Assembly: GCA_945902735.1 (NCBI GenBank)
Contig: CAMDNF010000066.1
Coordinates: 1-15,972, forward strand
Source of the DNA: SHWC01 sp945902735
Lineage (GTDB): Bacteria; Pseudomonadota; Alphaproteobacteria; UBA828
Length of the DNA: 15,972 nt
Direction: 5' to 3'
The position numbers and the translations under genes were made by a program. A model generated the notes under the pieces. That model was given only the letters and a program-made list of their open reading frames with translations, did not search any database and had not been told where the DNA came from. Of this stretch, positions 1-7,237 are shown in pieces. Numbering within the stretch: position 1 is the first letter of the stretch; every line of letters starts with the position of its first letter.

Positions 1-89
1 GCCGCGATGGGGCTGCCTGTTGAAAGCCAGCAGCCAATCCCCGCCTCGCGGGCCAAAAGCTTCTTCTTCAGTTTGTTCTCGAACGCCAT
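1..89 (-). CDS. HpcH/HpaI-type aldolase, N-terminal fragment (runs off the window)
   Basis: The minus strand opens with an ATG at 89 and reads 29 codons without a stop to the window edge. The peptide begins MAFENKLKKKLLAREAGIG and continues into a CWLSTGSP segment. An initial lysine-rich helix followed by a G-x-W-L strand is how HpcH/HpaI-family class II aldolases start (2,4-dihydroxyhept-2-ene-1,7-dioate aldolase and relatives, which cleave 4-hydroxy-2-oxo acids to pyruvate and an aldehyde). A strong ribosome-binding site, GGGAGG, lies about 5 bases upstream of the ATG. Only the first 29 residues are visible, so the substrate and even the family are tentative. The gene is divergent from a MarR-type regulator, which fits local control of a catabolic gene. 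Confidence 0.6.
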   Translation of the reverse strand, partial: MAFENKLKKKLLAREAGIGCWLSTGSPIA

Positions 90-100
90 TCCGACCTCCC

Positions 101-158
101 TATGCCGCCAAGCCCCGCTGGGCGGGCCGCCACATTAGCGATTTGGGACGGCGGCATA
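101..158. promoter_or_regulatory. Divergent intergenic region with a 9-bp inverted repeat
   Basis: The arms TATGCCGCC (101-109) and GGCGGCATA (150-158) are perfect reverse complements 40 bases apart. They lie in the 158-base gap between the aldolase start (89) and the MarR gene (248). A smaller CCCGC/GCGGG stem is nested between them. The arms could be two operator half-sites for the adjacent MarR regulator or the foot of an mRNA hairpin. The sequence alone does not decide. No convincing -35/-10 pair was recognised. Confidence 0.35.
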
Positions 159-247
159 AAGCTCCCTTCGCCCTGTTGCCCAAGCGCCGGATCAGCTAGC
201 TTCTAGGTCCCTGACACGCTCACGCTCAAGGTAATTGCCTTCGGCCC

Positions 248-733
248 ATGGCCTATAAAGTGATGCAGCGCGCGCCGACCGCGGCAAACCGGGTCCAAAC
301 CGGCGCCACCCCCTTCGTCATTGACGAAAACACCGCCAATCAGGTTGCCGTCGTCCACCGCCTGTTCATGCGGGCGCTCCAGGGCCGCTTCAACCAGCAT
401 GGCGTCGCGGTCGGCCAATGGCCCCTCTTGCTTCATTTGTGGGACGAGGATGGTCTGACCCAGAAGGAGCTGAGCCGCCGGGTTCACATCGAAGAGCCAA
501 CCACCACACGGACACTCGACCGGATGGAACGCGATGGCCTGGTCCGGCGCGCCCGAAACCCGCGCAACCGGCGCCAAGTAAACGTTCATTTGACCGAACG
601 AGGGCAAGCGTTGCGCGATGAGCTAGTGCCCTATGCGCTTGAGGTTAACGCAATCGCAACCTTTGGCCTATCGGACCAGGACAAGGCCAAAATCAACAGC
701 CTGCTCAGTTACATCATCGCCAGGCTGCTTTAA
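248..733 (+). CDS. MarR-family winged helix-turn-helix regulator
   Basis: This is a 161-aa protein of normal MarR size. The winged-helix core is visible. Residues about 55-75 form the first DNA-binding helices (GVAVGQWPLLLHLWDEDGLT), 76-100 hold the helix-turn-helix with recognition helix EEPTTTRTLDRMERDGLV, and 101-118 form the wing (RRARNPRNRRQVNVHLT). The usual D-x-R-x-x-R wing motif appears as N-P-R-N-R-R. MarR proteins bind DNA as dimers and usually repress a neighbouring gene until a small phenolic or other ligand releases them. The likely target is the divergent HpcH/HpaI-like aldolase gene. That layout resembles HpaR control of homoprotocatechuate catabolism, but the link is inference. 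No good Shine-Dalgarno precedes the ATG at 248. An in-frame ATG at 263 is an alternative start. Confidence 0.9.
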   Translation: MAYKVMQRAPTAANRVQTGATPFVIDENTANQVAVVHRLFMRALQGRFNQHGVAVGQWPLLLHLWDEDGLTQKELSRRVHIEEPTTTRTLDRMERDGLVRRARNPRNRRQVNVHLTERGQALRDELVPYALEVNAIATFGLSDQDKAKINSLLSYIIARLL

Positions 734-823
734 CAGGTCGGGAGATTTACGCCGGATTTACGCGCGCACCCTAGGATAGTGGCGCAATGACCTGCACGGC
801 GCTCACCCGCCAAATTTGACCTG

Positions 824-1285
824 ATGGACGGCCACCTCATGAGCCATGGGCTAACCGACGTAAATGCTCCCATCGAACTGGGCGGCGTCGTAATTGGCGC
901 GGACGGCGAGCTCGCCCGACGCGAACCGAAATTTCCTATCGTCTTTCAATTTAATTGGCGCGAAATGAATTTTGAGGGCCACGTCGCGCGCGTCGACGGC
1001 GCGCTCGTTCTCAAAGTCACCGCCGATGTGGCGACCGTGCCATTCAGCGCCGAGGATGCCGAACGTCGCGCGCAACTATTATCGCTTTTGCGAGCCGAGG
1101 CTCCGGATAGCGAAGAGCCATTGCTCGTGCTTTCGCCGAGTAATGTGCTGACGCTGCGTCGTGAGATCGAATTGCCGCGAGACGTGGCCTTGACCGCCGA
1201 TCGCTTGATCATCGAGACGGCGACCGCGGTGCTCATGTCAGCCCCCTATCTCGATCTCATGGCGAACGGCGCCGACGCCACGTAA
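824..1285 (+). CDS. Hypothetical protein, 153 aa
   Basis: I do not recognise the family. The protein is acidic and soluble-looking, with no signal peptide or membrane helix. The pattern suggests alternating strands and helices: strand-rich residues 15-75 (PIVFQFNWREMNFEGHVARV), an acidic linker around 88-98, and a C-terminal helix at 125-148. Codon usage matches its neighbours, with a strong G/C bias at third positions. Neither the ATG at 824 nor the in-frame ATG at 839 (giving 148 aa) has a clear ribosome-binding site. The gene stands between the MarR regulator (90 bases upstream) and the convergent LysM gene, whose stop is 8 bases downstream. It may be co-transcribed with the regulator, but nothing shows its role. 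Confidence 0.65.
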   Translation: MDGHLMSHGLTDVNAPIELGGVVIGADGELARREPKFPIVFQFNWREMNFEGHVARVDGALVLKVTADVATVPFSAEDAERRAQLLSLLRAEAPDSEEPLLVLSPSNVLTLRREIELPRDVALTADRLIIETATAVLMSAPYLDLMANGADAT

Positions 1286-1293
1286 TCTTGCGA

Positions 1294-2361
1294 TTAGCCG
1301 CGTGGCGGCATCCGTAAGATCTGTCCCGGATAGATTAGATTCGGATCGCGAATTTGATCGCGATTGGCCTGGTAGATTTCCGAATAGTGAATGCCACCGC
1401 CATAGGTTCGGCGCGCGATGCGCCATAGGCTATTACCCGGCTGGACAACGACCACGGTATCGCCGCCCGCGGTCAATTTTTCGCGTGATGAGCGGCTGAT
1501 CGGCGTTTCCGCACGCGAGACGACCTGACCGACCGGGTCGACGCTATCGACCCGCATTTGGTGAGGTCCGTCACCCAGCGCATCGCCTGGCGCAAACGTC
1601 CAACGCCCCTGTTCATCGGCCTTGGCGCGGCCAGCAAGCTGGTTGTCGATGTAGATATTGAGGGCTGCGCCAGGATCAGTCCGGCCGGAGACAGAGATTT
1701 CACCCTCGGTCGAATAATCCACGCTGCCGACCGTCGTACGCGGTTCCCCGCTGGCATCCCGCTTCTCTTCTTCCGGCAATTGAAGCACGACCGACGAGCC
1801 ACCTTCACGCGGCTGAAGCACCGCAAGCGCTTGCTGTTCTTTGCCGTCTTTTCTCTCGGGCACGGAAACCACAACAACCTGTTCGGATTCGATCCCACCG
1901 CCGGTGGCGTCTTTGAGCGAAAGTTGGCGATCACCAGGTTCCATGGGCTTATCCAAGGAGAACACCCACTCGCCCTGATCGTTCGCGGTCACGCGACCAA
2001 GCTCGCGCTCACCATCAGTAATAATCACTTCCGCGCCGGGTTCGGCCCGCCCCGCCATGACCGTACCGCCCTTCGGGTTGATCCGCACAACGTCGAAGGT
2101 CGGTTTCGCGCGCGCTGGCGCTGCCGCTGCGGGATCGCTCGGCGTTGCCGTTTCGCCATCAGTGACGCTGGCGATTTCCGGCTTCGACGAGACATCGGCC
2201 GGCGCAGCACTCTTCTGCTCGCTCGGCGCTTCGCTCGCGGCTTTATTTGCCTCGGGCGCGGGCGTCTCGTCGCCGCCTGAAAGGAATACGCCCAGCAGCA
2301 CGGCCGCGATGATGGCGGCAAGACCGACCGGAACGCCGATGCGCAAATAGGTCTTATTCAA
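1294..2361 (-). CDS. Membrane-anchored LysM protein with Ig-like repeats
   Basis: The protein is probably an envelope protein that binds peptidoglycan from the inner membrane. Counting from the chosen start, residues about 8-29 form one membrane anchor (IGVPVGLAAIIAAVLLGVFL). Then come an Ala/Pro/Ser/Glu-rich linker to about residue 90, a first Ig-like repeat (the AGRAEPGAEVIITDGERELG region), a second at about 220-285 (SGRTDPGAALNIYIDNQLAG) and a C-terminal LysM at about 305-355 with the signature PGNSLWRIARRTYG and final YPGQILRMP. This architecture is common in alphaproteobacteria. The reading frame extends to an ATG at 2421 (375 aa), but that ATG has no Shine-Dalgarno. The TTG at 2361 has GAGG five bases upstream and gives a more typical short N-terminus before the anchor, so I prefer it (355 aa). 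The gene lies downstream of the diheme cytochrome gene on the same strand and may be co-transcribed. Confidence 0.88.
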   Translation of the reverse strand: MNKTYLRIGVPVGLAAIIAAVLLGVFLSGGDETPAPEANKAASEAPSEQKSAAPADVSSKPEIASVTDGETATPSDPAAAAPARAKPTFDVVRINPKGGTVMAGRAEPGAEVIITDGERELGRVTANDQGEWVFSLDKPMEPGDRQLSLKDATGGGIESEQVVVVSVPERKDGKEQQALAVLQPREGGSSVVLQLPEEEKRDASGEPRTTVGSVDYSTEGEISVSGRTDPGAALNIYIDNQLAGRAKADEQGRWTFAPGDALGDGPHQMRVDSVDPVGQVVSRAETPISRSSREKLTAGGDTVVVVQPGNSLWRIARRTYGGGIHYSEIYQANRDQIRDPNLIYPGQILRMPPRG

Positions 2362-2440
2362 GGGAACCTCGGTCTTGAGAAAGACTCGGACGGACGCCAA
2401 GGCTACACGAGCCGCGCCCATGCTGCAAAGCAGCAGACTT

Positions 2441-3385
2441 TCAATCGTAGGCGGTTGCGCCGCCTTGTCCGGATTGCGTTCGCTTTTTGCGAACCTGATG
2501 GTCGATCGGCCGAATCGATTTTAGATAGGCGGCGATCGCCTCGAGATCGGCTTGGCTCAGAAATTTGAGCCCGTCATCGATGGCCTCGCGCATACCGCCC
2601 TGTACATCATTGCCGTTCGGCAAAAATCCGGTGCGAAGCAGGAAGACCAAATCTTTCGTCGACCAATCGCCGATTCCGGTCGCGGCGTCGGGCGTGATAT
2701 TCGGCACGATCTCTCCGTCGGGTCCGCTGGTCGTGCCTGACAGAAAGTCATCATTGTCGACCGCGCCCAAAAGGTTGCGTGGCGTGTGGCATTCGCCGCA
2801 ATGCGCCAGCGCGTTGACCAGATAGGCGCCGCGGTTGATTTCGGGCGATTGCGCGGGATCGGGCTCGAACGGCGCGGGCGCGAAGAACAAAACTTTCCAC
2901 GGCCAGTTTGTCACGCGCCAGCTGAACGGAAAGATCAGTTCATGCGGCGTGTTTGGGCGATGCGCCGGTGCCTGCGCGGAGAGAAAGGCCTTGAGATCGA
3001 GCATATCCGCGCGGCTCATGCGCGAATAAGTCGTGTAAGGGAAAGCCGGATAATAATTCCGGCCATCGGGCGACACGCCTTCGCTCAGCGCGCGGATGAA
3101 ATCGTCATCCGACCAACGCCCAATTCCGGTTTCGGGATCTGGCGTCAGATTCGGCGTATAGAACGTCCCGAATGGCGTCTGGAGCGCCCGGCCGCCCGTA
3201 AGCGGGGCACCGCCGCCTTTTTTGTCAGTATGGCAAGCGATGCACCCCGCCGCCCGAATTAGATAGGCGCCGCGCGCCACGGCCTCATTGTCTGGCGCCC
3301 GGTCGGCGGCCCAAAGCGTATCAGCGAGCCCAAACCCGACAAGCAAGACCAGGGCCGCAGCCGCGCTAATTCGCGCCTGACGCAC
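2441..3385 (-). CDS. Diheme c-type cytochrome, periplasmic
   Basis: This is a 314-aa protein with a Sec-type signal peptide (residues 1-26, cut near LWA-ADR) and two heme-binding CxxCH motifs, C48-IA-C51-H52 and C196-GE-C199-H200. Each begins a cytochrome c domain: G-A-Y-L-I-R-A-A-G-C at the first and G-A-Y-L-V-N-A-L-A-H-C at the second. Such proteins carry electrons in the periplasm and resemble the cytochrome subunits of membrane alcohol, aldehyde or gluconate dehydrogenases. No dehydrogenase subunit is present in this window, so its partner is unknown. The start is a GTG at 3385 with a poor ribosome-binding site. The gene lies 40 bases downstream of the c556-type cytochrome gene on the same strand, suggesting a two-cytochrome operon. 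Confidence 0.92.
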   Translation of the reverse strand: MRQARISAAAALVLLVGFGLADTLWAADRAPDNEAVARGAYLIRAAGCIACHTDKKGGGAPLTGGRALQTPFGTFYTPNLTPDPETGIGRWSDDDFIRALSEGVSPDGRNYYPAFPYTTYSRMSRADMLDLKAFLSAQAPAHRPNTPHELIFPFSWRVTNWPWKVLFFAPAPFEPDPAQSPEINRGAYLVNALAHCGECHTPRNLLGAVDNDDFLSGTTSGPDGEIVPNITPDAATGIGDWSTKDLVFLLRTGFLPNGNDVQGGMREAIDDGLKFLSQADLEAIAAYLKSIRPIDHQVRKKRTQSGQGGATAYD

Positions 3386-3425
3386 CCTGGTTTGCCGACC
3401 GCCGGTAACGTGGAATTCGGCTCTG

Positions 3426-3911
3426 TTACTGCTTCATCTTGCGGAACGGCTCATGGCAACTGCCGCAGGCCTTGCCGACTTCGCCGAGCTGCGCGCCGAT
3501 GGCCGCGACATCGCCGCCACCCGCTATTTCGGCCAATTTGGTCGCTTGGGCCTCAAGGTTCTTCGCCGCCGCCGTGAATTTGTCCCAGTCCTTCCAGATT
3601 TCGGCCTTCGCCGCAGTGTCGTCCGGGACCTCATCCAAGGAGGTGCCCTTCGGGAACAGCTCGGGGATCGTCTTCGCCGCATCGGCCATGGCCCGCGCAT
3701 TGGCGGCCATGTGCCCAGCAAACGACACCTCGCCCTTGGCCACCATGGCGATTTGCGTGATGTGCGCCGCGATGCCCTTCATCACGTTTTGCCGATAAGC
3801 GATCACGTTCTTGGCCTCATCGGCCGCCTGGGCAACCCCAACAGCCATACCGGCGGCCATGGCCACTGCCAGAACCAACCCAACCAAGCCTGATTTGCTT
3901 TGCCTCAACAC
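3426..3911 (-). CDS. Cytochrome c556/c'-family monoheme cytochrome
   Basis: From the chosen start the protein has 161 aa: a Sec signal peptide (about residues 1-29, cut at AQA-ADE), a four-helix-bundle body and a single C-terminal heme site CGSCHEPFR close to the end, the diagnostic layout of the cytochrome c' family. Near the mature N-terminus, YRQNVMK places a Met where low-spin six-coordinate c556 proteins have their axial ligand, so c556-like is more likely than five-coordinate c'. The frame is open back to a GTG at 3950 and has an ATG at 3926. The GTG at 3911 is preferred because GGGAGG lies 5 bases upstream and the resulting signal peptide is textbook. It is the first gene of the leftward cytochrome cluster. 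Confidence 0.9.
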   Translation of the reverse strand: MLRQSKSGLVGLVLAVAMAAGMAVGVAQAADEAKNVIAYRQNVMKGIAAHITQIAMVAKGEVSFAGHMAANARAMADAAKTIPELFPKGTSLDEVPDDTAAKAEIWKDWDKFTAAAKNLEAQATKLAEIAGGGDVAAIGAQLGEVGKACGSCHEPFRKMKQ

Positions 3912-4117
3912 ATGCGCCTCCCTCATTGACCAAAGTCCTTTCCGCCCCACCTCTTGGCGGCACGGCAGCCTAATTCCCTTACTATCGCCAGGAGAGTAGA
4001 TACCATTTGGTAACTACTATGGGCCTCAATGGTTCCCGATATCCTAAGGTTCAATTAGCACAGTGCCGTTATTCTTGCCGACTTCACCCCAAGAAACCGA
4101 GTAACAAGTTTTTGACA

Positions 4118-4705
4118 ATGCGAACAATTCGATCGATTTGCGTCTATTGCGGCTCACGCGAAGGCCGCGACCCAGCCTATCGGCAAGAGGCCGCCCTGGT
4201 CGGTACGGGCCTTGCCCAACGTAAAATATCCCTCATCTATGGCGCCGGCGGGATCGGGATCATGAATGTTGTGGCCAATGCCGTGCTCAAGGGCGGCGGC
4301 GTGGCGGTCGGCGTCATTCCGCGTCATTTGGCCGCCCAGGACCTCAAACAAGACGGCCTGACGGAGACCGTGTTGGTCGACACCATGCACGAGCGCAAAC
4401 AAATCATGTTTGAGCGCGCCGACGCTTTTGCGGTACTGCCCGGCGGCTTTGGCACGCTCGATGAGTTCTTTGAGATGCTGACCTGGAAGATGCTCGATCT
4501 GCATCGGAAGCCCATCTTCCTGGTCGATAGCGCCGGCTATTGGGCCCCGTTGGCCGGCCTGATCGATCATGTCATCGCGAAGGGCTTTGCCGCGCCCGAG
4601 ACCCGCGACATGATCCAGATCGTTTCGGGCGCCGAGGGGCTGCTCGCGGCCATCACGGGCCTCAAGGTCGAAGTGGGGCCCAAGCACCAAGCCCGCCTCG
4701 GCTAA
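4118..4705 (+). CDS. LOG-family nucleotide 5'-monophosphate phosphoribohydrolase
   Basis: This is a Rossmann-fold protein of the LOG / TIGR00730 family, formerly called lysine decarboxylase-like. Members cleave the N-glycosidic bond of cytokinin-type or ordinary purine nucleoside monophosphates. From the ATG at 4118 it is 195 aa, the family's usual length, beginning MRTIRSICVYCGS. The conserved glycine loop YGAGGIGIM is at residues 41-49, MHERK at 90-94 and the catalytic PGGFGTLDE motif at 108-116. The frame stays open upstream to 4007, but those 37 extra residues are Cys/Arg-rich and unlike the family, so they are excluded. No strong Shine-Dalgarno is seen at 4118. The gene is followed by a stem-loop and then icd on the same strand. 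The natural substrate cannot be told from sequence. Confidence 0.9.
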   Translation: MRTIRSICVYCGSREGRDPAYRQEAALVGTGLAQRKISLIYGAGGIGIMNVVANAVLKGGGVAVGVIPRHLAAQDLKQDGLTETVLVDTMHERKQIMFERADAFAVLPGGFGTLDEFFEMLTWKMLDLHRKPIFLVDSAGYWAPLAGLIDHVIAKGFAAPETRDMIQIVSGAEGLLAAITGLKVEVGPKHQARLG

Positions 4706-4723
4706 ATCCGCTCGGAACAACGG

Positions 4724-4746
4724 GGGCTCGGGCTTTGCCCGGGCCT
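4724..4746 (+). terminator. Candidate stem-loop between the LOG gene and icd
   Basis: GCTCGGGC (4726-4733), loop TTT, GCCCGGGC (4737-4744) forms an 8-bp stem with one G-U pair. It extends by one G-C and one G-U pair outward. The trailing sequence is only CTTTGCC, so this is not a classical U-tract terminator. It lies 20 bases after the LOG stop and 75 bases before icd. Confidence 0.4.
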
Positions 4747-4820
4747 TTGCCGTGTCTAAAGCCGGTGATAAGGTCCGCTCCCGTTTTGGAACGCCGACCA
4801 GCTGATCGCCGGAGCCCCCA

Positions 4821-6038
4821 ATGAAGAAGATCCTCGTCGCGAACCCTGTCGTCGAGCTCGACGGCGATGAAATGACTCGCATCATTTGGGCGTGGATCAA
4901 GGAGAAGCTGATCCTGCCCTATCTCGACATCAAGCTCGAATACTACGACCTCGGCATGGAGTACCGCGACAGGACCGAAGATAAGGTCACAATCGACGCG
5001 GCGAACGCGATTCGAATGCACGGCGTCGGCGTGAAGTGCGCGACCATCACACCCGATGAAGCGCGCGTGACAGAATTCAAGCTCAAGAAAATGTGGAAGT
5101 CGCCGAACGGCACGATCCGCAACATTTTAGGCGGCACGGTGTTTCGCGAGCCGATCATCTGCCAGAACGTGCCGCGCTTGGTGCCGAGCTGGACCGACCC
5201 GATCGTGATCGGCCGCCACGCCTATGGCGATCAATATCGCGCGACCGATTTCGTGGTGCCGGGCAAGGGCAAGCTCACCATCAAGTTCGAGCCCGAGGGC
5301 GGCGGCAAGACGATCGAGCACGAGGTGTTTCAATTCCCGGGCGGCGGCGTGGCGCTCGCCATGTACAACCTCGATGAATCGATCCGTGAATTCGGCCGCG
5401 CCTGCCTCGCTTATGGCTTGATGCGCGGCTGGCCGGTCTATTTGTCGACCAAGAACACCATCCTCAAAGCCTATGACGGCCGCTTCAAGGATCTCTTTCA
5501 GGAAGTCTATGAGGCCGAGTTCAAGACCAAGTTCGACAAAGCCGGCATTATCTATGAGCACCGCCTGATCGACGACATGGTGGCCTTCGCGATGAAGACC
5601 TCGGGCAAGTTCGTCTGGGCGTGCAAGAATTATGATGGCGATGTGCAGTCGGATTCACTGGCGCAAGGCTTCGGCTCGCTCGGCCTGATGACATCCGTCT
5701 TGCTCACGCCCGATGGCAAAACCGTCGAGGCCGAAGCCGCGCACGGCACGGTGACGCGCCATTTCCGCGCCTATCAAAAGGGCGAGGACACCTCAACCAA
5801 CCCGATCGCCTCGATCTATGCCTGGACCGGCGGTTTGAAACATCGCGCCAAGCTCGACAACAATGCCCCGCTTGCCAAATTCGCCCAGGCGCTCGAGACC
5901 GCGTGCGTCGCCACCGTCGAAGGCGGCATCATGACCAAGGACCTCGCGCTCCTGATCGGCCCCAAACAAAAGTTCGTCAACACCACCGGCTATTTGGATG
6001 CGGTGAAGAAGGAACTCGACAAAGCTTTAGGGGCGTAA
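4821..6038 (+). CDS. icd: NADP-dependent isocitrate dehydrogenase, homodimeric eukaryote-like type
   Basis: The enzyme converts isocitrate to 2-oxoglutarate and CO2, making NADPH in the TCA cycle. It is 405 aa and full length. It has the short N-terminus NPVVELDGDEMTRIIW of the subfamily shared with mitochondrial/cytosolic IDH, unlike the longer E. coli Icd. The substrate loop SPNGTIRNILGGTVFREPI is at about 94-112, and RLIDDMVAFAMK lies near 249-260 with metal-binding aspartates. The cofactor region AAHGTVTRHFRAYQKG is followed by TSTNPIASIYAW. The ATG at 4821 has GGAG about 6-8 bases upstream. The gene ends just before the convergent leftward block, with a small stem-loop between the two stops. 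Confidence 0.97.
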   Translation: MKKILVANPVVELDGDEMTRIIWAWIKEKLILPYLDIKLEYYDLGMEYRDRTEDKVTIDAANAIRMHGVGVKCATITPDEARVTEFKLKKMWKSPNGTIRNILGGTVFREPIICQNVPRLVPSWTDPIVIGRHAYGDQYRATDFVVPGKGKLTIKFEPEGGGKTIEHEVFQFPGGGVALAMYNLDESIREFGRACLAYGLMRGWPVYLSTKNTILKAYDGRFKDLFQEVYEAEFKTKFDKAGIIYEHRLIDDMVAFAMKTSGKFVWACKNYDGDVQSDSLAQGFGSLGLMTSVLLTPDGKTVEAEAAHGTVTRHFRAYQKGEDTSTNPIASIYAWTGGLKHRAKLDNNAPLAKFAQALETACVATVEGGIMTKDLALLIGPKQKFVNTTGYLDAVKKELDKALGA

Positions 6039-6060
6039 AGCGGCATAAAGATTGGCCGCT
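6039..6060. terminator. Small stem-loop between convergent genes
   Basis: AGCGGC (6039-6044) and GCCGCT (6055-6060) can pair around a 10-base loop. The element sits between the icd stop and the stop of the convergent 72-aa gene, where a two-way terminator would be placed. The stem is only 6 bp and has no T-tract on either side, so the call is weak. Confidence 0.3.
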
Positions 6061-6277
6061 ACGACCGATTGGGTGAGCCCACATCAGGGCGCGCATCATC
6101 GCGTCGAAGGAGTTCGCCTTCGGAGATGGGCTTGGCCTGGCGCACGATTTTGCGGAGCGCACGGTCCTGTTCGATGCGCGCGCGCTTGGCTTCGCGGCGC
6201 TCGCTCAAATAGCGGGCGAGTTTCTCTCGCCAAGGCCCGGGGCGCTTCCGCTTAGAGCGCAAAGCCTTTTCTTTCAA
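6059..6277 (-). CDS. Small basic protein, 72 aa, TTG start
   Basis: I do not recognise the family. The protein is strongly basic and probably helical: KALRSKRKRPGPW, then EKLARYLSERREAKRARIE and a charged tail ending GSPNRS. The start is a TTG at 6277 with a perfect GGAGG six bases upstream. That Shine-Dalgarno lies inside the end of the preceding 314-aa gene, and the two genes overlap by 26 bases in different frames, which suggests translational coupling. Third codon positions are mostly G or C, as in real genes here. Nothing in the sequence gives its function. A nucleic-acid or ribosome-binding role is conceivable from the charge but is only a guess. Confidence 0.5.
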   Translation of the reverse strand: MKEKALRSKRKRPGPWREKLARYLSERREAKRARIEQDRALRKIVRQAKPISEGELLRRDDARPDVGSPNRS

Positions 6278-7196
6278 GATAGGCCTCCAATCGCCGTCGC
6301 GAGACGATATCGTCCAAGCGCAGCACGCCGCTCCATCTCAGACCCTGCAAGAGATAGCCGCTGAGGTCATGGGGGTAGCGCGCCAAAATCGTCGCGCGAT
6401 CGAGTTCACGATACGTCCTGAAACTTAGATCGGAGACCTTAAAAATCAATCGCGGATCAGGACCCTTTGTCGCGTCGTCGAAGGCGTCTCTGGTCGCTTC
6501 GCACTCCGCCACCGCCATATTGGCGTGCCGGCGGCGGAAGGTTGATTTCAGGCGCTCCCACCTGAACTGCCGCTTCGGCCGAAAGCCATATTTCGGCCAG
6601 ACCGCGCTACCGCCCGACCAGCCGGCGATCAATTCGATTTGATTGATCCCCATTCGATCATAAAGGCGGACCAAATTGCGCGTGAGGCGCGGTGCGATCG
6701 ACAGGTCGCCCTGCAAAGGGGTGTCGCTTTGCCTGGGATAGCTGAGTTTGCGCACGGCCTTGTGGTGCGCCAATCGTTCAAGCGGCCAGAGCCGGCTCCG
6801 CGCCAAAGCGAGAGGCACGGGCCCATCGTGCATGATGATGGTCATGTCGACCGTGAAATCGCCGAGCTCAATGCACAAGGATGAGGGAGTCGGCAAATCG
6901 CGAAGCACGATCGATTCGGCGAGGCTGGGACTGAGCGCCTCACCATCGCGCGCACGCATCAGACGATTCCAACGCGCGACATCCGCGCGGCTGGCGGCGC
7001 CGCGCTTGACCCGCCGGCCCCAATTGGTCGCCAGACGAAGCCCTTCAAAGGCGGTGTAATTCCGGCGCCGAAACGGCCAAAGCAGCAAGGCCCCGAGGCG
7101 CCCATACCAGCTCTCTGGGTCGGGCATCCAAAGCTCGCCCGAGGTGCGAAAGCCCCGGCCTCGCGTGAGCGGCAAGTCGTCGCGCGTGATCGGCAT
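6252..7196 (-). CDS. Unrecognised protein, 314 aa, with a possible GNAT-like core
   Basis: No family was recognised with confidence. The chosen ATG at 7196 has AGGAAGG seven bases upstream. A longer frame opens at a GTG at 7241, overlapping the alaS stop. The protein is soluble and rich in Arg and Trp. A central stretch has strand-like CIELGDFTVDMTIIMHD, then LVRLYDRMGINQIELIAGWS and GGSAVWPKYGFRP. A hydrophobic strand followed by G-G-x-x-W-x-x-x-G-F resembles the end of an acetyltransferase-like (GNAT) fold, but the acetyl-CoA loop Q/R-x-x-G-x-G/A is not evident. The C-terminal half has repeated R/K-rich helices. The gene lies directly after alaS on the same strand, and its spacing suggests one transcript with alaS and the 72-aa gene. 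Confidence 0.75.
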   Translation of the reverse strand: MPITRDDLPLTRGRGFRTSGELWMPDPESWYGRLGALLLWPFRRRNYTAFEGLRLATNWGRRVKRGAASRADVARWNRLMRARDGEALSPSLAESIVLRDLPTPSSLCIELGDFTVDMTIIMHDGPVPLALARSRLWPLERLAHHKAVRKLSYPRQSDTPLQGDLSIAPRLTRNLVRLYDRMGINQIELIAGWSGGSAVWPKYGFRPKRQFRWERLKSTFRRRHANMAVAECEATRDAFDDATKGPDPRLIFKVSDLSFRTYRELDRATILARYPHDLSGYLLQGLRWSGVLRLDDIVSRRRLEAYLERKGFAL

Positions 7197-7237
7197 GATG
7201 GCGCCTTCCTGTGTTTTGGATGCGCCCAAAACCCCAC

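Noticed and set aside
1558..2280. Long rightward open frame (240 aa) opposite the LysM gene
   Set aside because: It is fully antisense to a gene with clear domains and has a His/Arg/Gly-rich composition typical of reverse-frame shadows.
2421..2435. TGCTGC-AAA-GCAGCA inverted repeat at the junction of the diheme cytochrome and LysM genes
   Set aside because: A 6-bp stem with a 3-base loop and no U-tract is too weak to call a terminator. It overlaps a possible but unlikely ATG for the LysM gene.
4007..4117. N-terminal extension of the LOG frame
   Set aside because: The extra 37 residues are unlike the family, the conserved start MRTIRSICVYCGS begins at 4118, and the region more likely holds the promoter.
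4154..4900. Leftward open frame (248 aa) across the LOG gene and start of icd
   Set aside because: It is antisense to two well supported genes and includes their intergenic hairpin. No recognisable motif is present.
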